The notes beneath the pieces were generated by a model. That model did not search any database. It was not told where the DNA came from and worked only from the letters and a program-made list of their open reading frames with translations. Shown piece after piece: positions 47,890 to 55,987 of a stretch of 64,000 nucleotides of DNA (the stretch's first letter is position 1; every line of letters starts with the position of its first letter). A program made the position numbers and the translations under genes. The stretch comes from Amycolatopsis tolypomycina. Its GTDB lineage: Bacteria; Actinomycetota; Actinomycetes; Mycobacteriales; Pseudonocardiaceae. The stretch covers positions 1,860,001-1,924,000 of the forward strand of contig NZ_FNSO01000004.1 of the NCBI RefSeq assembly GCF_900105945.1. The letters run 5' to 3'.

Positions 47890-49257
47890 ATTCCTAATCA
47901 GTTCGGGGAGTGAGCCATCCGGCAGACTCCTGGTCGGTAGCTGGCTGGCAGGTGAGCACTCGTGGTTCGTGGACGTGTGAGTTCTGCTGAGAGACCGTGC
48001 CCCTGCTGGTTGGCTGGGAGAGTTGATCGCTGCTGGGATGTCGTGTCCCGCGTACCGGCGGGAGCGCTGTTTGGTTAGGTCGCTGATGGTTCTCCCGCCG
48101 GCTGCTCGAAGGCGTGACGGGGATGACCCGGCTGCACACGATGATCGGTGAGCTGGCCGGGGACGACGCTGACGCGCTCGGGGTACTGGTCGGGATCGAG
48201 ACCGACCGAGGTCCCTGGGTCGCGGCGCTGGTCGCCGCCGGATACTCGGTGCTGGCGGTCAACCCGTTGCAGGCGGCCCGCTTCCGTGATCGGCTGGGAG
48301 TCTCGGGCGCCACAAGCGACGCCGGCGACGCGCACGTGCCGGCGGACATGGTGCGCACCCACGGCCACGAGTTGCGGCCGGTCGCCGGGGATTCCGCACG
48401 GGCCGAGGCCGTCAAGGTCGTGACCCGCACGCATAAAACCCTGATCTGGGAACGGACTCGCCACACTCAACGGTTGCGGGACGCGCTGCGGGACTACTTT
48501 CCCGCCGCCCTGGTCGCTTTCACCGACCTCGACGCCGCCGACACGCTGGAATTGCTGGCCAAGGCCCCCACCCCGGCTCAGGCCGCCCGGCTGACGACCG
48601 CCCAGATCAGCGGCGCGTTGAAGCGAGCGCGCCGCCGCGACATCGCCGGGAAAGCCGCGGCGATCCAGGCCGCGCTGCGCGCCGAGCACCTCACCCAGCC
48701 CGAGGTCGTGACCGCTGCCCACGCCGCCTCGGTTAGGGCACTGATCGCGGTCCTGACCGTCCTGGACTCCCAGGTCAAGACCTTGCAGGGGCAGGTCGAG
48801 GCCTATTTTGGGCAGCACCCGGCCGCTGAGATCATCGCGTCCCAGCCTGGTCTGGGACCGATCCTCGGCGCCCGGGTGCTCGCAGAATTCGGCGACGATC
48901 CCGACCGCTATGCCACCGCCAAGGCCCGCAAGAACTGCGCCGGGACTTCTCCGATCACCCGAGCTTCGGGAAAAAAGAAGGTCGCGCCGGCCCGGTTCGT
49001 CCACAACGACCGGCTCATCGACGCCCTGCTGACCCAGGCGTTCAGCGCACTCAGACGCTCGCCCGGCGCACGCGCCTACTACGACCGGCACCGAGCCCGC
49101 GGCGCCGGCCACAACGCCGCCCTGCGCCAGCTCGCCAACCGACTCGTCGGCATCCTGCACGGCTGCCTCAAAACCGGCACCCTCTACGACGAGACAACCG
49201 CCTGGTCGCATCACCCCAAAAACATCGCTGCTTGACATCTACGCTCCTGGGATGTCT
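47890..49257 (+). mobile_element. IS110-family insertion sequence, probably defective
   Basis: The 237-bp left non-coding part (47886-48122), the transposase and a short right end fill the space between peroxiredoxin and sigma-factor genes. IS110 elements have no terminal inverted repeats, so the exact ends cannot be read. In IS110 elements this left non-coding part can carry the bridge RNA. The transposase start region is deleted. Confidence 0.7.
48114..49235 (+). CDS. IS110-family transposase, N-terminal deletion
   Basis: 373 aa if read from GTG 48114; an in-frame TGA lies at 48084-48086. Recognisable blocks: VGIETDRGPWVAAL (DEDD glutamate), the SDAGDAH aspartates and the Tnp_20 domain with ASQPGLGPILGARVLAEFGD and AGTSPITRASGKKK holding the serine. 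The expected first ~25-30 residues (the MFVGDDWAEDHHDV-type start with the first DEDD aspartate) are missing. The codon string before it (WFSRRLLEGVTGM) resembles the following part of the domain. Loss of the catalytic aspartate predicts inactivity. Confidence 0.85.
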   Translation: MTGMTRLHTMIGELAGDDADALGVLVGIETDRGPWVAALVAAGYSVLAVNPLQAARFRDRLGVSGATSDAGDAHVPADMVRTHGHELRPVAGDSARAEAVKVVTRTHKTLIWERTRHTQRLRDALRDYFPAALVAFTDLDAADTLELLAKAPTPAQAARLTTAQISGALKRARRRDIAGKAAAIQAALRAEHLTQPEVVTAAHAASVRALIAVLTVLDSQVKTLQGQVEAYFGQHPAAEIIASQPGLGPILGARVLAEFGDDPDRYATAKARKNCAGTSPITRASGKKKVAPARFVHNDRLIDALLTQAFSALRRSPGARAYYDRHRARGAGHNAALRQLANRLVGILHGCLKTGTLYDETTAWSHHPKNIAA

Positions 49258-49258
49258 T

Positions 49259-49774
49259 TCAGGGGGTGTGGAGCCGGGCGCGGACCGCGTTCCGGGCCCG
49301 GTGCAGGTGGGACTTCATCGCGGCGGTGCTCAGCCCGAGCGCGTCGGCGACCGTCCGGCCCGGCTGCCCGAGGACGTCCCGCATGACGAGCACGCGGCGC
49401 TGGACGTCCGGCAGCGGCCGGATGGCGTCGGCGACGCGCTCGGCTTCGAGCCGCCGGAGGACCTCGTCTTCGGCCGACGCGGCGAGGCTGGGCTCGGGGG
49501 TGTCCTCGAAAAGGCGCCGGGCCCGGCGGAGGCACTCGTTGCGGACGATCCGGAACATCCAGGAGGCCAGTGCCGCCGTGGCCCGGAGGGAGCCGATCTT
49601 GCGGTAGAGGACGAGGAGGGCTTCCTGTGCCGCGTCCTCGGCGTCCTGGGGTGACGCGCAGAGGTGGTCGGCGAAGCGGCGGACGTGGGGGTGGGCGCCG
49701 TGGATCACCGCCGTCAGTGATTCTGGGTCGCCGTCCTGTGCCGCTTTGACCAGGTGGTCGCTGATCCAGCCCAT
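49259..49774 (-). CDS. ECF-type RNA polymerase sigma factor (sigma-70 family)
   Basis: 171 aa from ATG 49774 (GGAAAGAG upstream); GTG 49801 is in frame but its AGG lies too close. Region 2: ADHLCASPQDAEDAAQEALL and RKIGSLRATAALASWMFRIV. Region 4: AIRPLPDVQRRVLVMRDVLG and TVADALGLSTAAMKSHLHRA. Directs RNA polymerase to a specific regulon in response to a signal. No anti-sigma gene is adjacent. The 3' end borders the IS110 copy, which may have displaced former neighbours. Confidence 0.92.
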   Translation of the reverse strand: MGWISDHLVKAAQDGDPESLTAVIHGAHPHVRRFADHLCASPQDAEDAAQEALLVLYRKIGSLRATAALASWMFRIVRNECLRRARRLFEDTPEPSLAASAEDEVLRRLEAERVADAIRPLPDVQRRVLVMRDVLGQPGRTVADALGLSTAAMKSHLHRARNAVRARLHTP

Positions 49775-50299
49775 GGGTCTCTTTCCGGTTGACGTCGTCA
49801 CACCTCATAAGAGGGTTTGGGCTCCCGGAAGGATTCAGGGGGTGAGTTCCGGTGGGGGACCGGCCTGGCTCGGCGGCGCTGACCTGGTTGTTTGTCGTCG
49901 GCAGGGGGTGTGGTCGGTGGCTTGGTCCGGGGGTGGGTTGCGGTTGGCTCCGGCCTGCCCCTTCTGGGCCCGCCGTGCCCAGCCCAGCCGTTCACGTCCC
50001 GAACCCGGCGCGCGGGGACGTTGCAAGCCGCCGAACAGGCGATGGCGCTGGCGAGCTTCCCGTCGCTGAGCGTGTCCGCGACCCCGTCGCTTCCGGCCTC
50101 CCGCACCCGCGTCGGACGTCGCCCGGCGCGCGACGTCTGTCCGGCCCCTCGTGTCGTGGCTTTTCCCGCGGGCTCCCGGCAATGCCGAACATCGAATTCC
50201 GGCGCTTAGTGATCAAAGAACATGGTCACTTATTTCTGTTACGAGCCGAAATTTGTTTCACTCGATCGTGTGATGCTGAAATTGGAGCTCCGGTGCTTG
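49775..50299. other. Intergenic region without a supported gene
   Basis: The ~630 bases between the sigma-factor start and the roadblock gene hold frames on both strands that have no recognisable protein features. The right part (about 50190-50340) is AT-rich and contains the roadblock promoter. Confidence 0.6.
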
Positions 50300-50328
50300 T
50301 TGGCGAAAAGTAATGGTGCCGGTAAGGT
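50300..50328 (+). promoter_or_regulatory. Promoter of the roadblock operon
   Basis: TTGGCG (50300-50305), a 17-bp spacer and TAAGGT (50323-50328) in an AT-rich stretch, about 78 bases before the TTG start at 50406. Confidence 0.55.
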
Positions 50329-50405
50329 TCGCGCCGTGCAGAGCAACCCGAATGGTTGATTATCGCCACTCGCCTCGCGCAATTCCGGAGTAGAAAGAAA
50401 GCGTC

Positions 50406-50774
50406 TTGGACTTCGAAGCACTGGCCGGCGAGCTGCGGAGCCTGCGGGAAACCGTCGCCGGGGTGACCGATACCGTGCTCGCCGCCGTTGATGGTATTCC
50501 GATCATTGCCGATGCTGCCGATGACATCGACCCCGCCAAGGTCTCCGCGCTCGCCGCGGCTGATCTGGGGATCGCGCGGCAGGCCGCCGAAATCACCGGT
50601 AAGGGCACGCTGAACCAGACCGTCGTGTTCGGCAGTGAAGGCTACATGGCCGTCTACGCCATCGGGCGGCTCGCGCTGATGGTCGTGCTGGGGGACAAGG
50701 GCCTCAACGTCGGGCGGCTCCTTTTCGAAGCCCGGCCCGTCATCGAGCGGATCGGCTCGATCCTGGCCGCGTAG
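50406..50774 (+). CDS. Roadblock/LC7 domain protein
   Basis: 122 aa from a TTG start with GAAAGAAAG upstream. Single LC7/roadblock fold: LRETVAGVTDTVLAAVDGIP, ADAADDIDPAKVSALAAADL, LNQTVVFGSEGYMAVYAIGR, LALMVVLGDKGLNVGRLLFE. Roadblock proteins are usually GAP-like partners of small GTPases (MglB type), often in conservons. No GTPase or DUF742 gene is present here. First of three co-directional genes. Confidence 0.85.
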   Translation: MDFEALAGELRSLRETVAGVTDTVLAAVDGIPIIADAADDIDPAKVSALAAADLGIARQAAEITGKGTLNQTVVFGSEGYMAVYAIGRLALMVVLGDKGLNVGRLLFEARPVIERIGSILAA

Positions 50775-50813
50775 CACCGGCCGACCACCCGTCCACGGAA
50801 AGGATGCAGCACC

Positions 50814-51188
50814 ATGATGAACATCGACACGGCACTCAAGGAAGCCATGTCCATCAGCGGCGCCGTCGGCGTCGCGCTGGTCGACTACGACAGCGGCATG
50901 TCGCTCGGCACCAGCGGGGGCGGCGACTGGCTCGACCTCGAAGTCGCGGCGGCCGGCAACACCGAGGTCGTGCGGTCGAAACTGCGGGTCATGTCCTCGC
51001 TGGCGCTCAACGACACCATCGAGGACATCCTGATCACGTTGCACCGCCAGTACCACCTGATCCGGCTGATGAACTCGGTGAGCTCCCGGAACTCGCTGTT
51101 CCTGTACCTGGTGCTGGACCGCGACCGGGCCAACCTGGCGCTGGCGCGGCACTACCTCAAACGCATCGAAGCGGATCTGCAGGTGTAG
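50814..51188 (+). CDS. Roadblock-like hypothetical protein
   Basis: 124 aa from ATG 50814 (ATG 50817 is an alternative; AAGGATG upstream). Begins ALKEAMSISGAVGVALVDYD, GMSLGTSGGGDWLDLEVAAA, followed by LNDTIEDILITLHRQYHLIR and SLFLYLVLDRDRANLALARH. This pattern is that of roadblock/LC7-fold proteins, and the pair may form heterodimers with the first protein. No other family recognised. Confidence 0.7.
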   Translation: MMNIDTALKEAMSISGAVGVALVDYDSGMSLGTSGGGDWLDLEVAAAGNTEVVRSKLRVMSSLALNDTIEDILITLHRQYHLIRLMNSVSSRNSLFLYLVLDRDRANLALARHYLKRIEADLQV

Positions 51189-51194
51189 CCGGGG

Positions 51195-51860
51195 ATGAGC
51201 GGAGGCGGCTCCCGCGCCGCACTCGTCATCGGCTCGGCTTTCGTGCACGACATCGGTTCCCTGTTCCCCGTGACGATGACCCTCGCCGGCGACGAGCTGG
51301 CATTCACCTTCGTGTCGTCCTGCCCGTCGCCCGACGCCGTCGAAGAATGGGTGCGGCGGCGGTCGGGCACCGTCGTGGCCGGGCGGGTGCCGCGCTTCTT
51401 CGTCGACGCCGGCGGGCGGCGGATCCGGGTCGAGCTCGCCGGGTCGCCGATCCGGGCCCTCGTCGTGCTCGCCGACGAGGTGACCGCGGCGCCGGCCGTC
51501 CCGCGGCTCGGCCGCTGGCAGGACCAGATGCCCTGCCGCGTGCGGGGAGCGATGGACGAGCTCGCGCGGATGCTTTCGCGCTGCCACCACCACGCCGGCG
51601 GTGCGGCGCCGCTGATCGACCTCGAACTGGCCTACCGGCCGGACCGCGAGTACGAGACGCGGCTGGCCGGCGCGCACGAACGGGTGCGGGCCTACATCGC
51701 GCCGGTCCGCCCGGTGCTGGCCATGCGCTGGCGCTCGGCGACGTCGGCGCAGCGCAAGGCGTTCCTCGCCGAGGTGCCCGACGGCACGCCGGCCCGCGGC
51801 TGGCTCCGGCGCCGCCGCACCACGCGGATCATGGGAATGGAGGTGGAAGTGTCGCCCTGA
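51195..51860 (+). CDS. Hypothetical protein of the roadblock operon
   Basis: 221 aa, six bases after the preceding gene's stop. N-terminal half is beta-rich (AALVIGSAFVHDIGSLFPVT, ELAFTFVSSCPSPDAVEEWV, VVAGRVPRFFVDAGGRRIRV), the C-terminal half helical (MDELARMLSRCHHHAGGAAP, RKAFLAEVPDGTPARGWLRR). No family is recognised. Genomic position implies a role with the roadblock pair. Confidence 0.6.
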   Translation: MSGGGSRAALVIGSAFVHDIGSLFPVTMTLAGDELAFTFVSSCPSPDAVEEWVRRRSGTVVAGRVPRFFVDAGGRRIRVELAGSPIRALVVLADEVTAAPAVPRLGRWQDQMPCRVRGAMDELARMLSRCHHHAGGAAPLIDLELAYRPDREYETRLAGAHERVRAYIAPVRPVLAMRWRSATSAQRKAFLAEVPDGTPARGWLRRRRTTRIMGMEVEVSP

Positions 51861-51866
51861 CCGGGC

Positions 51867-52079
51867 TCAGGCCGGGGCCAGCAGCTGGTCGAGCACCCCG
51901 GCCTTGATGTCGGCGACCAGGACCTCGAGCTGCTCGACGCTCATCTCGATCTTCTGTCCGAAGTCGTCGGTGATGACGATCCGGCGCTCGGCCGGGGCGT
52001 CGTCGGCGACGTGCAGTTCCGGGCAGCCGCAGTTGCACTGCCCGCAGAACGTCGCGATGTGGCGCCAGGGTGCGTTCAC
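51867..52079 (-). CDS. Small Cys-cluster protein, function unknown
   Basis: 70 aa from GTG 52079 (GAGGAG upstream). The N-terminal part holds CGQCNCGCPELHV, a dense four-cysteine cluster (C-x2-C-x-C-x-C), followed by a conserved-looking AERRIVITDDFGQKIEMSVE and a helical tail. Such short proteins are common in actinomycetes; the cysteines could bind zinc or an iron-sulphur cluster. Converges with the roadblock operon, six bases away. Confidence 0.65.
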   Translation of the reverse strand: MNAPWRHIATFCGQCNCGCPELHVADDAPAERRIVITDDFGQKIEMSVEQLEVLVADIKAGVLDQLLAPA

Positions 52080-52243
52080 GGCCGGTCTCCTCTTCGCCGT
52101 CGGGTGCCGACAGCCCAGTAGTCGGCCGGGAACCCGCCCCGGTTCCCGGATCAGCCGATCCGGTGACGGTGGCCCGCCGCGGCGCGGTGCGGCGGGCTGC
52201 CAGACTGCTCCGGTACGCCACGTCGTCGGATCGAGGGACTCGC

Positions 52244-52804
52244 ATGAAGATCGCCCGGTTGTTCGGAGCCCTGGTGCTCGCGCTGTCCGGCGTGCTGCTG
52301 GTGGCCGGCCCCGCGTCGGCGCACACCGAGCTCAAGTCGAGCTCGCCCGCCGAAGGGGCCAGCTTGGCCGCGCCGCCGCGGAAGATCGAGCTCACCTTCG
52401 AGGAACCGGTCACCCTGCAGCCGGACCCGATCTCGATCACCGGCCCGGACGGCGCGAAGTGGAGCGTCGGCACCCCCTCGGTGGTCGACGCGGTGATCTC
52501 CGCCCCGGTCACCCCGTCCGGTCCGGCCGGTGCCTACACCCTCACCTACAAGGTCGTGTCCGGCGACGGCGACAAGGTCACCGCCGCCGTGCACTTCACC
52601 CTCACCGCGCCGGTCTCGTCCAGCGCGGCGGCGCCCACGTCGTCGTCGGCCGCACCGGCCGCCACCACCGAGTCCGCGGCACCGGCGCCGGCGAGCGATG
52701 TCGCCGCCGGCGTTCCGGCGTGGGTGTGGATCCTGGTCGCCGTCGTGGTCGTGCTGGCCGCGCTCGTCGTCGCGCTGCGCTTGCTGCGGCGGCCGCGGCC
52801 GTAG
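52244..52804 (+). CDS. CopC-domain copper resistance protein with C-terminal TM
   Basis: 186 aa from ATG 52244 (GAGGGAC upstream). Signal peptide (LFGALVLALSGVLLVAGPAS) and an AHTELKSSSPAEGASL mature start with the first copper-binding His, then LTFEEPVTLQPDPISITGPD and the VVSGDGDKVTAAVHFTL end of the CopC domain. A Ser/Ala/Thr-rich linker (about 120-150) leads to a C-terminal membrane helix (VWILVAVVVVLAALVVALRL) as in YcnI/YobA-type surface CopC. Likely binds copper outside the membrane. No CopD follows. Confidence 0.9.
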   Translation: MKIARLFGALVLALSGVLLVAGPASAHTELKSSSPAEGASLAAPPRKIELTFEEPVTLQPDPISITGPDGAKWSVGTPSVVDAVISAPVTPSGPAGAYTLTYKVVSGDGDKVTAAVHFTLTAPVSSSAAAPTSSSAAPAATTESAAPAPASDVAAGVPAWVWILVAVVVVLAALVVALRLLRRPRP

Positions 52805-52806
52805 CG

Positions 52807-54159
52807 TCACCCGGAAGCGGCGCCGTAGTTCCGCAGGAACAGCGCTTCGGCCAGTGCCATCGCCGCGATCTCCTGCGGGGCCACGCTTTCGTTGGGCGCG
52901 TGGATGTTCGCCTGCGGCTCCTCGACGCCGACGAGCAGGATCTCGGCGTCGGGGTAGGTCTCGGCGAACACCGTGCACAGCGGGATCGAACCGCCCTGGC
53001 CGAGCCGGCTCACCGGACGGCCGTACGCGGTCTCCAAGGCCTCCTCCATCGCCTGGTGGGCGGGGCCGCCGGTCGCCGCGTGGAACGGCTCGCCGATCGC
53101 CTCCACCTCCACCGAGACGGCCACGCCCCACGGCGCCGCGGCCATCAGGTGCTCGCTCAGCGCGGCCGCCGCCTGGTACGGGTCGACACCCGGTGGGACA
53201 CGCAGGTTCAGCCGCGCCCGGGCGCGCGGGGCCAGCGCCGCCGTGGAGCCGACGACCGGCGGGCAGTCGATGCCGAGCACCGTCAGCGCCGGGCGCGCCC
53301 ACAGCGTGTCCGCGACCTCGCCGGTGCCGAGCAGGACGGCACCGGGGGACAGGCCCGCGTCCGCCCGGAACCGCGCCGCCGGGTACGGGGCGCCGGACCA
53401 GCGGCCGTCGCCGGGCACGCCGTGGATCGTGGTGTCGCCCGCCTCGTCGCGCAGGGTGCCGAGCACCGTCACCAGCGCGGCGAGCGCGTCCGGGGCGGGG
53501 CCGCCGAACATGCCGGAGTGCAGTTCGGCCGGCAGCGCGTCGACCTGGACGACGACGTTGACCAGGCCGCGCAGGCTGACCGTCACGGCGGGGTGCCCGA
53601 CGGCGGCGTTCCCGGTGTCGCCCACCACGATGGCGTCGGCGCGCAGCTGCTCGGCGTGCGCGGGGACGAACGCCTCCAGGCCGCCGGTGCCCTGCTCCTC
53701 GGACCCCTCGACGACCACCTTGAGGTGCACCGGCACGTCGTCTCCGAGCGCCCGCAGCGCGGTGAGGTGCATCAGGATGCCGCCCTTGCAGTCGGCCGCG
53801 CCGCGCCCGTACCAGCGGCCGTCTGCTTCGGTCAGCCGGAACGGCGGTGTCCGCCACTGGTCGTCCGCCAGCGGCGGCTGGACGTCGTAGTGCGCGTACA
53901 GCAGCACGGTCGGGGCGTCTTCCCGGGGGCACCGCCGGGACCCGAGCACGGCCTGGCTGCCGTCCGGGGTCTCGGCGAGGTGGGTGGCGAACCCGGCTTC
54001 GGTGAACGCGTCGGCCACCCGGACCGCGGCGCGGTGGCATTCTTCGGGCGGGAACTGCCGCGGGTCCGCGACCGAGCGCAGCGCGACGAGTTCGGCCAGT
54101 TCTTCGCGGGCCCGCGGCATCAGTGCGTCGACCCGCTTCCGGAGGTCCACCGCGCTCAC
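52807..54159 (-). CDS. M20-family metallopeptidase (dipeptidase/CNDP-like)
   Basis: 450 aa from GTG 54159, overlapping the small membrane gene's stop (GTGA). M20 motifs: LYAHYDVQPP (first metal His), GRGAADCKGGILMHL (bridging Asp), VEGSEEQGTGG (catalytic Glu and Glu ligand), VVGDTG and a C-terminal ANIHAPNE histidine, plus the dimerisation lid. Cleaves dipeptides or aminoacyl amides in the cytosol. In an operon with an amino acid permease, probably for uptake and use of peptides or amino acid conjugates. Confidence 0.92.
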   Translation of the reverse strand: MSAVDLRKRVDALMPRAREELAELVALRSVADPRQFPPEECHRAAVRVADAFTEAGFATHLAETPDGSQAVLGSRRCPREDAPTVLLYAHYDVQPPLADDQWRTPPFRLTEADGRWYGRGAADCKGGILMHLTALRALGDDVPVHLKVVVEGSEEQGTGGLEAFVPAHAEQLRADAIVVGDTGNAAVGHPAVTVSLRGLVNVVVQVDALPAELHSGMFGGPAPDALAALVTVLGTLRDEAGDTTIHGVPGDGRWSGAPYPAARFRADAGLSPGAVLLGTGEVADTLWARPALTVLGIDCPPVVGSTAALAPRARARLNLRVPPGVDPYQAAAALSEHLMAAAPWGVAVSVEVEAIGEPFHAATGGPAHQAMEEALETAYGRPVSRLGQGGSIPLCTVFAETYPDAEILLVGVEEPQANIHAPNESVAPQEIAAMALAEALFLRNYGAASG

Positions 54160-54425
54160 CGGGCCTTCTCGGGGCAGTGGGCCAGCAGCACGCGCAGCTG
54201 CGCGTGGCGCACGGCCTCCGGCGGAGGCATCCCGGGGCCGCCGGCACTGACGTTCGCCGCCCGGACGAGCGCGGCGTAGGGGTCGGCGCAGACCGCGGCG
54301 GCGTCCACCCGCGCCGGACGGTGGAGCAGGTACCCGGCCACGAGCAGGCCGCCCAGCACGAGGCCCACCAGCACGTAGACCGAGATCCGCTGCGTGCGGG
54401 TCGATCGTTCGTCCACAGTGGTCAT
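54156..54425 (-). CDS. Small single-TM protein between permease and peptidase
   Basis: 89 aa from ATG 54425, overlapping the permease stop (ATGA) and the peptidase start. One membrane helix (ISVYVLVGLVLGGLLVAGYL) followed by a ~45-residue outer segment with two cysteines (AVCADPYAALVRAANVS and LLAHCPEKAR), which may form a disulphide. No family recognised. Tight coupling suggests it assists the permease. Confidence 0.65.
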   Translation of the reverse strand: MTTVDERSTRTQRISVYVLVGLVLGGLLVAGYLLHRPARVDAAAVCADPYAALVRAANVSAGGPGMPPPEAVRHAQLRVLLAHCPEKAR

Positions 54426-55894
54426 GACGCGCTCACCTCCGGCTGCCGCCACGACGGTTTGCGCAGGCGGTGGAACAGGAACGGCACCAGCAGGCCGAGC
54501 CCGAGCGCGCCGCCCGCGACGATCCCGAGGTACACCCACGGGCTGCCCGCCCCGAACTGCGACGGCGGGACGAACCCCACGAGCAGCGCGGCCAGCGACG
54601 CGCAGAACCCGATGCCGCACAGGCCGAGCAGCATCGGCGCGCGAAACCCGCGCGGGTGGCCGGGGAACTTGCGCCGCAGCCGCACCGCCGCGACGAACAT
54701 CAGCAGGTACATGATCAGGTACACCTGGGTGGTGATCACCGAGAAGATCCAGTACGCGCTCGACACGTCCGGGATGAACGCGTAGCAGAGCGCGATCAGC
54801 GTGGTGACGGCGCCTTGCGTGACGAGGATGTTCTGCTGCACGCCCCGGCCGTTGAGCCGCTGCAGGAACGGCGGCAGGTACCCCTCCTGCCGGGCGATCA
54901 GGAGCAGCCCCTTCGACGGGCCGGCCAGCCAGGTGAGCATCCCGCCGAGCGACGCCAGCACCAGCAGGACGCCGATCAGCGGCGTCAGCCACTGGATGCC
55001 GAAGCCCGCGAGGACCGTGTCGAAGGCCTGCATCACCCCGGCCGTCAGCGACAGCTGGTCGGCCGGGACGAGCCAGCTGATCGCCAGCGCGGGCAGGATG
55101 AAGATCAGCAGCACCAGCCCCATCGCCAGGAACATCGCGCGCGGGAACTCCTTGCCCGGCTTGCGCAGCGACGACACGTGCACCGCGTTCATCTCCATTC
55201 CGGAGTAGGACAGGAAGTTGTTCACGATCAGCACCAGGCTGGCCAGCCCGGCCCACGCGGGGAGCAGGTGGCTCGCCGACATCGGCGCCGCGGACGGGTT
55301 TCCCTTCCCCAGGAACACGATGCCGAGGACCACCAGCAGCGCGCCGGGCAGCAGCGTCCCGAGGACGAGCCCGCCGCCGGCCAGCCCGGCCACGCCCTTC
55401 GTGCCGCGCGAGGAGATCCAAACCCCCGACCAGTACGCGACGACGATCACCGCGGCCGTCCACCACCCGCTGGTCGCCAGGTCCGGGTCCACCACGTAGG
55501 CGAGCGTGCCGGCGACGTACCCGAGCAGGCTCGGGTAGTAGAAGATCGTCATCGCGAACTGGCACCAGACGGCCAGGAAGCCCATCGGCTTGGAGATCCC
55601 GAGCGCCACCCAGTTGTAGACCCCGCCGGGCCAGCCGGACGCCAGCTCGGCCGAAACCAGCGACGTCGGCAGCAGGAACACGACCGCCGGGACGACGTAG
55701 AGGAAGACGGCCGCCAGGCCGTACACGGCCATCGTCGGCGAAGGGCGCAGGCTCGCGACGGACCCGGTCGTCATCAGCGCGAGCGCGACCCAGGAGATCC
55801 ACGCGGCGGCCGGTGGGCGGGTGTGCCTGCCCCCTTCGGCGGGTGGTGGTCCCGCGGGTTCCGGGGACCGGCTCGGTCTGTTGGTGGTGGTCAT
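54422..55894 (-). CDS. APC-family amino acid permease
   Basis: 490 aa from ATG 55894 (GGAGG upstream). About 12 membrane segments, with the N-terminal WISWVALALMTTGSVASLRP, LASGWPGGVYNWVALGISKP and VNNFLSYSGMEMNAVHVSSL blocks of the glutamate:GABA-antiporter (GadC-like) branch of APC transporters. It would import or exchange an amino acid or small amine at the cytoplasmic membrane. First in an overlapping three-gene unit with a small membrane protein and M20 peptidase. Confidence 0.92.
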   Translation of the reverse strand: MTTTNRPSRSPEPAGPPPAEGGRHTRPPAAAWISWVALALMTTGSVASLRPSPTMAVYGLAAVFLYVVPAVVFLLPTSLVSAELASGWPGGVYNWVALGISKPMGFLAVWCQFAMTIFYYPSLLGYVAGTLAYVVDPDLATSGWWTAAVIVVAYWSGVWISSRGTKGVAGLAGGGLVLGTLLPGALLVVLGIVFLGKGNPSAAPMSASHLLPAWAGLASLVLIVNNFLSYSGMEMNAVHVSSLRKPGKEFPRAMFLAMGLVLLIFILPALAISWLVPADQLSLTAGVMQAFDTVLAGFGIQWLTPLIGVLLVLASLGGMLTWLAGPSKGLLLIARQEGYLPPFLQRLNGRGVQQNILVTQGAVTTLIALCYAFIPDVSSAYWIFSVITTQVYLIMYLLMFVAAVRLRRKFPGHPRGFRAPMLLGLCGIGFCASLAALLVGFVPPSQFGAGSPWVYLGIVAGGALGLGLLVPFLFHRLRKPSWRQPEVSAS

Positions 55895-55987
55895 GGCAGT
55901 CGGCCTCCAGGGCTCGCCTCGACGGGTGCCTCATCGTGTTCCGGGTGACGGCCGGCCGGGTCACCCGCGGCGGGCGAGACCGGTTCC

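Noticed and set aside
49852..50313. A 153-codon plus-strand frame upstream of the roadblock gene
   Set aside because: Composition varies and no domain or ribosome site is seen; the right part contains the roadblock promoter.
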